Origin: Tritrichomonas musculus
Lineage: Eukaryota > Parabasalia > Tritrichomonadida > Tritrichomonadidae
Direction of reading: 5' to 3'
Length of the DNA stretch: 64,000 nucleotides
Assembly: GCA_039105265.1 (NCBI GenBank)
Contig: JAPFFF010000040.1
Coordinates: 1,240,001-1,304,000, forward strand
Shown here: piece by piece, positions 61,976-64,000 of the stretch
Layout of the letters: each line of letters starts with the position of its first letter
How positions within the stretch are numbered: the first letter of the stretch is position 1
Made by a program: the position numbers and the translations under genes
The notes under the pieces: model-generated
Seen by the model: the letters and a program-made list of their open reading frames with translations, nothing else
Told to the model about the DNA's origin: nothing
The model's database searches: none

Positions 61976-62617
61976 AAAAATTCTGTAAAAATAAAAAAAA
62001 TTATATCAAAAAAAGCAAAGAGTTATAATTGTAAGAAGATTATATTAAATTTACGATTTTTTTGGTTAATTTTCTTAACAGAGTAAGTTAAATTTCACCT
62101 TAAGATGGCTGTTAAATTCATGGAAAGAAAAACCATTCAAAAAGTGGCGTAGAAAAAAACGATTGTCCCAAATTATGCACAATATTCATTTATCAATTTT
62201 GGGATAAATAAATAATAAATATCAGATTAAATAATTAATATTTAATCGCTTATATATGTTTACAATATTAATTGAATGTTTTATTATATTATAAATTATT
62301 ATGTAATTATGTAATTCACTAATAAATATTATTATGTAATAAAATCATTTTGTTCTATTACTGATTATCTATAAAAAATAATTTAAATATTAATGAGGAT
62401 AATTAATAGCAATGAAAACTCAATCTTATTAGAAATATCAAGTTTATTTTAATAATTCAATTTAAGAATAAAGCTATTCAATAATATCAATATTTATATA
62501 AAAATTCATAAGTTTTAAATATATTCATTCAAAAAATGAATGAGTTTATTTTTTTTATATTTTTGAAATTTGAAGTTTATTTCAAATTCAAATAAACCGA
62601 AGTTGAATCATTTTTAA
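61976..62617. other. Intergenic, upstream of the kinase gene
   Basis: AT-rich. TCATTTTTAA lies directly before ATG 62618 as an initiator-like site. Confidence 0.4.
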
Positions 62618-63574
62618 ATGTTGACAATTCAACCAAATACTCATTTAAATAAATATGTTGTTTTGAAATCAATTAACAAAAACAACAAAAATCCTGTTTA
62701 TAAAGCTTACATTCCATCAAACGGAAACGAAGATGACAATAATACCAAATGCTATATTATCAAAGCAATACCTTATGAAACTGAAGAAGAAAAAAAATTT
62801 TATCAGAATGAAACAGAAGTCCTTCGTTTGTTCCGTAATATTTCCACAATTGCCAAATATAAAGAATCTTTTATAATGAAAAACGATTTAACTGGTGGAA
62901 AACAATTTTTATTTACGGTTATGAATTTTTATGAACATGCTGATCTATATAGTTTCTATTCTGAACATAAAAATGAAAAAATAAATTCCGATCAAATTCG
63001 GTCTATAGCTTTTCAAGCATTAAAAATTTTAAATATTGTGCATAAGAAAAATGTAATTCATCATGATATAAAACCTGGCAACTTTTTAATTAAAACTTTG
63101 TCACCATTAGTAATCAATATTACAGATTTCGAATTTGCTGTAAAAATTAAAGAAAATGAAACAACAAAGCAGCCTTTAGGAACTTGTTTTTATATGGCAC
63201 CTGAATTATTGAATGGTGAACCACATGACACTGGAGTCGATATATGGGCACTTGGTGTCATGCTATATGAGCTAGTAGCCCAAAAACTTCCTTTCAATTT
63301 AAGATATGATCAATCACAGATGTTTATTGTTAGAATGAAAGTGCAGAAAAATCAACTTGCTTTTGATGATGTTTTCGAAGATGAACTTTTCAAAGATTTA
63401 TTATCAAAAATGCTTGAAAAAGACTCAAACAATCGAATAACTGCTGAAGATGCTTTAAAGCATCCTTACTTTGAAGGATATCATGGTATTGAATTGACAA
63501 AAGAATTGAGGAGATCTTATTCAGATTTCGAGTCATATGGAAAGACAAATAAAAAGAAGAACAGGCAATATTAA
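62618..63574 (+). CDS. Ser/Thr protein kinase
   Basis: 318 residues, nearly all kinase domain. The ATP-binding Lys is K49 (YIIKA), helix-C Glu is near 65-67, the catalytic loop HHDIKPGNFL is at 149-158 (D150, K152, N155), the metal-binding motif is DFE (170-172) and APE is at 194-196. Then DIWALGVMLYELVAQKLPF and HPYF. HxDIKPxN and the lobe order suggest a CAMK-like Ser/Thr kinase. The DFG glycine is Glu, and the N-terminal glycine loop (INKNNKNPVYKA) lacks glycines, a change common in the expanded trichomonad kinome. Activity is uncertain but the Lys and both Asp are kept. Basic C-terminal tail. Single copy. Confidence 0.88.
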   Translation: MLTIQPNTHLNKYVVLKSINKNNKNPVYKAYIPSNGNEDDNNTKCYIIKAIPYETEEEKKFYQNETEVLRLFRNISTIAKYKESFIMKNDLTGGKQFLFTVMNFYEHADLYSFYSEHKNEKINSDQIRSIAFQALKILNIVHKKNVIHHDIKPGNFLIKTLSPLVINITDFEFAVKIKENETTKQPLGTCFYMAPELLNGEPHDTGVDIWALGVMLYELVAQKLPFNLRYDQSQMFIVRMKVQKNQLAFDDVFEDELFKDLLSKMLEKDSNNRITAEDALKHPYFEGYHGIELTKELRRSYSDFESYGKTNKKKNRQY

Positions 63575-64000
63575 TTTGCTGAATTATTTCTTGTTAGAAT
63601 AACTATTATTAACTGTATTTCATTTGTTTAAAAAATTCGTGATTTTTCTTCAATTATTTATTTTTTTTGAATGAGTTTATATCCTATGTTCCAAACACTT
63701 ATAAAACTTTAGAGAAACAACAGAAATAATCAAGAAATCTCAAGTGAACTAGATTTGACAAATCTATTTTTTATTAAGGTACAAATCCAGTACGTTTAGT
63801 AACCGCAATTTTTTTTGACATTCTCAAAGAATAAAATGACATGTTAAATAAAAAACGATTATTTTCATCCATTTCATATAACATGTCATAATGTTTATTT
63901 AAATTGTAAAATAAGTGTCAAAAACAAACCTAGTCAATTTAAACTTTTTCAGAGACATGCAACTATTCAAATAATAAACGTTCTCCTATTCAAAAAATAA
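63575..64000. other. Downstream flank, no gene
   Basis: AT-rich. ACATGTTA/ATAACATGTC inverted sequences near 63838-63890. Nothing else seen. Confidence 0.4.

Noticed and set aside
1-64000. CRISPR arrays, operons, Shine-Dalgarno sites, rRNA genes
   Set aside because: None is present. The sequence is eukaryotic and no regularly spaced repeats of CRISPR type occur.

Overview
The window is AT-rich eukaryotic DNA, probably from a parabasalid flagellate close to Tritrichomonas. This is inferred from gene content, since there is no rRNA here. The gene content includes DUF3447/ankyrin and BspA-type leucine-rich-repeat (LRR) proteins, a small R2R3 Myb protein, chlamydial-Pmp-like surface proteins, compact kinases and a bacterial-type DUF3737 protein. 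Genes lack visible introns, and many start codons have a TCA-pyrimidine-A/T initiator-like motif shortly upstream. Pol III genes end in T-runs.

The left two thirds (1-41 kb) is a patchwork of recent segmental duplications. Positions 1-6386 recur inverted at 21041-26416. Positions about 6060-10143 recur inverted at about 33931-39766. Parts recur again in direct orientation at 9374-10391 and 10945-14400. The duplicated genes are an ankyrin/DUF3447 plus BspA-LRR pair, a Myb protein, a DUF3737 beta-helix protein, an acetate-transporter-like fragment and a protein with an NSUN-like degenerate methyltransferase region, a coiled coil and discoidin-like domains. Many block edges fall at a 73-bp tRNA-like gene. 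It occurs 13 times, reads as identical in every copy, and sits between different combinations of flanks.

Several DNA transposons can be delimited because an unoccupied paralogous copy is present in the window. Two are Tc1/mariner-superfamily elements (pogo-like, DD35D) with TA target duplications, at 11337-13620 and 30283-33579. Non-autonomous elements lie at 4107-5093, 29337-30121, 37493-39410 (with a nested TA element at 37882-38494) and 43093-44199.

The right third (44-64 kb) is ordinary single-copy sequence. It holds a 1538-residue probable secreted protein with a possible LRAT/PPPDE-like C-terminal domain and a truncated NMNAT-like gene. It also has a tandem calponin-homology protein with 12-residue repeats, tRNA-Lys, a 1684-residue Pmp-like surface protein, a possible structured RNA at about 61.9 kb and a Ser/Thr kinase. 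Another kinase (15.4-16.3 kb) and tRNA-Pro (18.3 kb) lie in the unduplicated middle.
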